32,583 bases of DNA, taken from positions 1-32,583 of the forward strand of contig NZ_JAEQMG010000011.1 of assembly GCF_016680995.1 (NCBI RefSeq), read 5' to 3'. This stretch comes from Ruminococcus difficilis (GTDB lineage: Bacteria > Bacillota_A > Clostridia > Oscillospirales > Acutalibacteraceae). The translations under genes and the position numbers were made by a program. Below the pieces are notes generated by a model. The model was not told the origin of the DNA, did no database searches, and saw nothing but the letters and a program-made list of their open reading frames with translations. This document shows, piece after piece, positions 31,547 through 32,583 of the stretch (its first letter is position 1; the number at the start of each line of letters is the position of its first letter).

Positions 31547-32583
31547 CTATGCGGTGTGTCTGTACCTTCGCGCAACCAGCCTGCGCTGCGTCAGCATTTC
31601 GCCGAACGCCTCCATGCGGATTCGAAGCTGCTCCATATCCTGATACTGATAGTCGGTTTCGAGTCTGAATACGGGAATGTCCTTTTTCTCCGCGGCTTTC
31701 TCGATATGCGGAAGCTCAAAGTCGTACTCAATCTGTCCCTTGAGGATATGGCAGACGATCCCGTCGGGCTTGAGCTGCTTGATCAGGTTCATGACGTATG
31801 AGTACATTCCCGTGTTATATATTCTCGCGCCTGAGGAAATCGTGCTCAGGTGGATCTGCGCGATCTTTCTGAGAAGATTGTCGGCTGAGCCGAAGCGGTT
31901 CGCTCTGCCGAGCTCGATTGACGCTTCCAGAGAAAGGCTGTCGGCAACCGCGGCAATGTTCATTCCCGCAGAAGTTATAAGCTGCGGAACCTTGTAGTTC
32001 GGGAACACAACGGGCGAGCCGAGGATAAGGATACGCGGTCTGTCCTTGCGTCTGTAGGCATAGTGATTCATAATATTCTCAAGCTCATTTACAAGAGCGG
32101 TGATATGAAGCAGCCATTCGTCGAGGCTGTCGGCAAAGTACATGCTCTGTGAAGCGAGAATCACGGCCTCGTCAGTGATGAAGCCGCCTGCCAAGGCTGC
32201 TGTATCGAGGAAGTTCTGTCTTTGGCGGTGCGCAGAGGCGACCTTCCTGACGGAAGCTCTGAGGTGACGGACATTGAAGCGCTTGCCTGTATGCCTGCCG
32301 ATCGTTTCCGCGAGAGTCACAAGCTGGTCGGTGTAAAACCTGATCGAATTCTCGCTATTGTCAGCGGGCGGAACGTCGATTGTCGCAACCTTCCTGCCGC
32401 TGTTTCGAAGAATCGAAATCAGCTTGCGCCTGCTGTCAGAGGATACAGCCGTAACGATAAGCGTGTTTTTCGTGATGTCAAACTCGGGATTTATCAGCCA
32501 GCCTATCGAGGAACGGCTGAACGGATCGGTGTCGCGCGGAGTCAGTTCGTCTGCCCAGTGGGCTGTCTCGAGGCTTCCGCCAA
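31547..32583 (-). CDS. Dehydratase-like paralogue lacking cluster cysteines (5'-partial)
   Basis: The open frame runs off the right edge of the window, so the true start is not visible; 345 codons are seen. It aligns by eye with the double-cubane-type protein three positions down: TPRDTDPF for APRDVCPL, SSDSRRKLISIL for TCDCKKKLAGYL, RILILGSPVVFPNYKVPQLI for RILITGSPIVFPNFKLPLLI, HILKGQIEYDFELP for HVLRGCLVYDYEYQ. Thus Cys112, 142, 144 and 375 become Asp, Ser, Ser and Gln. The 308 and 340-342 cysteines are also missing; one cysteine remains in view. The fold is kept but not the cluster site. It may be a structural, regulatory or substrate-binding partner. Its stop overlaps the Shine-Dalgarno of the polyferredoxin gene. 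Confidence 0.85.
   Translation of the reverse strand, partial: GGSLETAHWADELTPRDTDPFSRSSIGWLINPEFDITKNTLIVTAVSSDSRRKLISILRNSGRKVATIDVPPADNSENSIRFYTDQLVTLAETIGRHTGKRFNVRHLRASVRKVASAHRQRQNFLDTAALAGGFITDEAVILASQSMYFADSLDEWLLHITALVNELENIMNHYAYRRKDRPRILILGSPVVFPNYKVPQLITSAGMNIAAVADSLSLEASIELGRANRFGSADNLLRKIAQIHLSTISSGARIYNTGMYSYVMNLIKQLKPDGIVCHILKGQIEYDFELPHIEKAAEKKDIPVFRLETDYQYQDMEQLRIRMEAFGEMLTQRRLVARRYRHTA

Overview
The window looks like chromosome from a gut-type low-to-mid GC Firmicute, most likely an Oscillospiraceae/Ruminococcus-like anaerobe. This is inferred from strong Shine-Dalgarno sequences, sortase-type surface proteins with GLUG and Thr-Pro-rich repeats, DUF421, a fluoride riboswitch, and oxygen-sensitive 2-hydroxyacyl-CoA dehydratase-type iron-sulfur proteins. 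No tRNA, rRNA, CRISPR array or intact mobile element was seen.

Layout. (1) 1-2730 is a patchy region: tandem hairpins, an IS3-type transposase remnant, then a fluoride (crcB-type) riboswitch with an overlapping terminator controlling a CPA-superfamily antiporter and a coupled 104-aa ORF. The cassette lies between two copies of a hairpin repeat and is followed by a ~160-bp imperfect palindrome. (2) 2814-7481 holds a five-gene minus-strand operon (acetyltransferase, cyclophilin-like lipoprotein, esterase lipoprotein, Cys-nucleophile alpha/beta hydrolase, iron-sulfur-type flavoprotein) divergent from a LysR regulator, with a dyad in the shared promoter region. (3) 7868-14796 is a minus-strand surface locus: a 1963-aa repeat protein ending in VQTGE plus a membrane anchor, a small secreted protein, and a small VQTGE-anchored protein sharing a short strand motif with it. 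A LytTR-like direct repeat precedes the locus, and a decayed class C sortase end lies further upstream. (4) 16256-17690 has an orphan membrane protein and luxS. (5) 17854-22995 is an FtsX-type ABC transporter plus two-component system, of the kind linked to antimicrobial-peptide or envelope-stress responses. (6) 23040-24925 has a beta-lactamase-fold lipoprotein and a divergent DUF421 protein. (7) 25058-32583 is a long minus-strand gene run, cut by the window end: a 2-hydroxyacyl-CoA dehydratase-like paralogue without cluster cysteines, a NapH/NosR-like polyferredoxin, a cysteine-rich double-cubane-type dehydratase-family protein, its ATP-dependent activase, a Cys-rich SafE/CcdA-like membrane protein, then a response regulator and histidine kinase.

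The most notable part is region 7. It resembles a complete electron-delivery chain: membrane polyferredoxin to ATP-dependent activase to a low-potential iron-sulfur reductase. It also carries a cluster-less pseudo-subunit and possibly its own sensor system. The substrate cannot be told from sequence. Second most notable are the riboswitch-controlled antiporter cassette between direct repeats and the surface locus, where a wall-anchored peptide mimics the first strand of a secreted partner.
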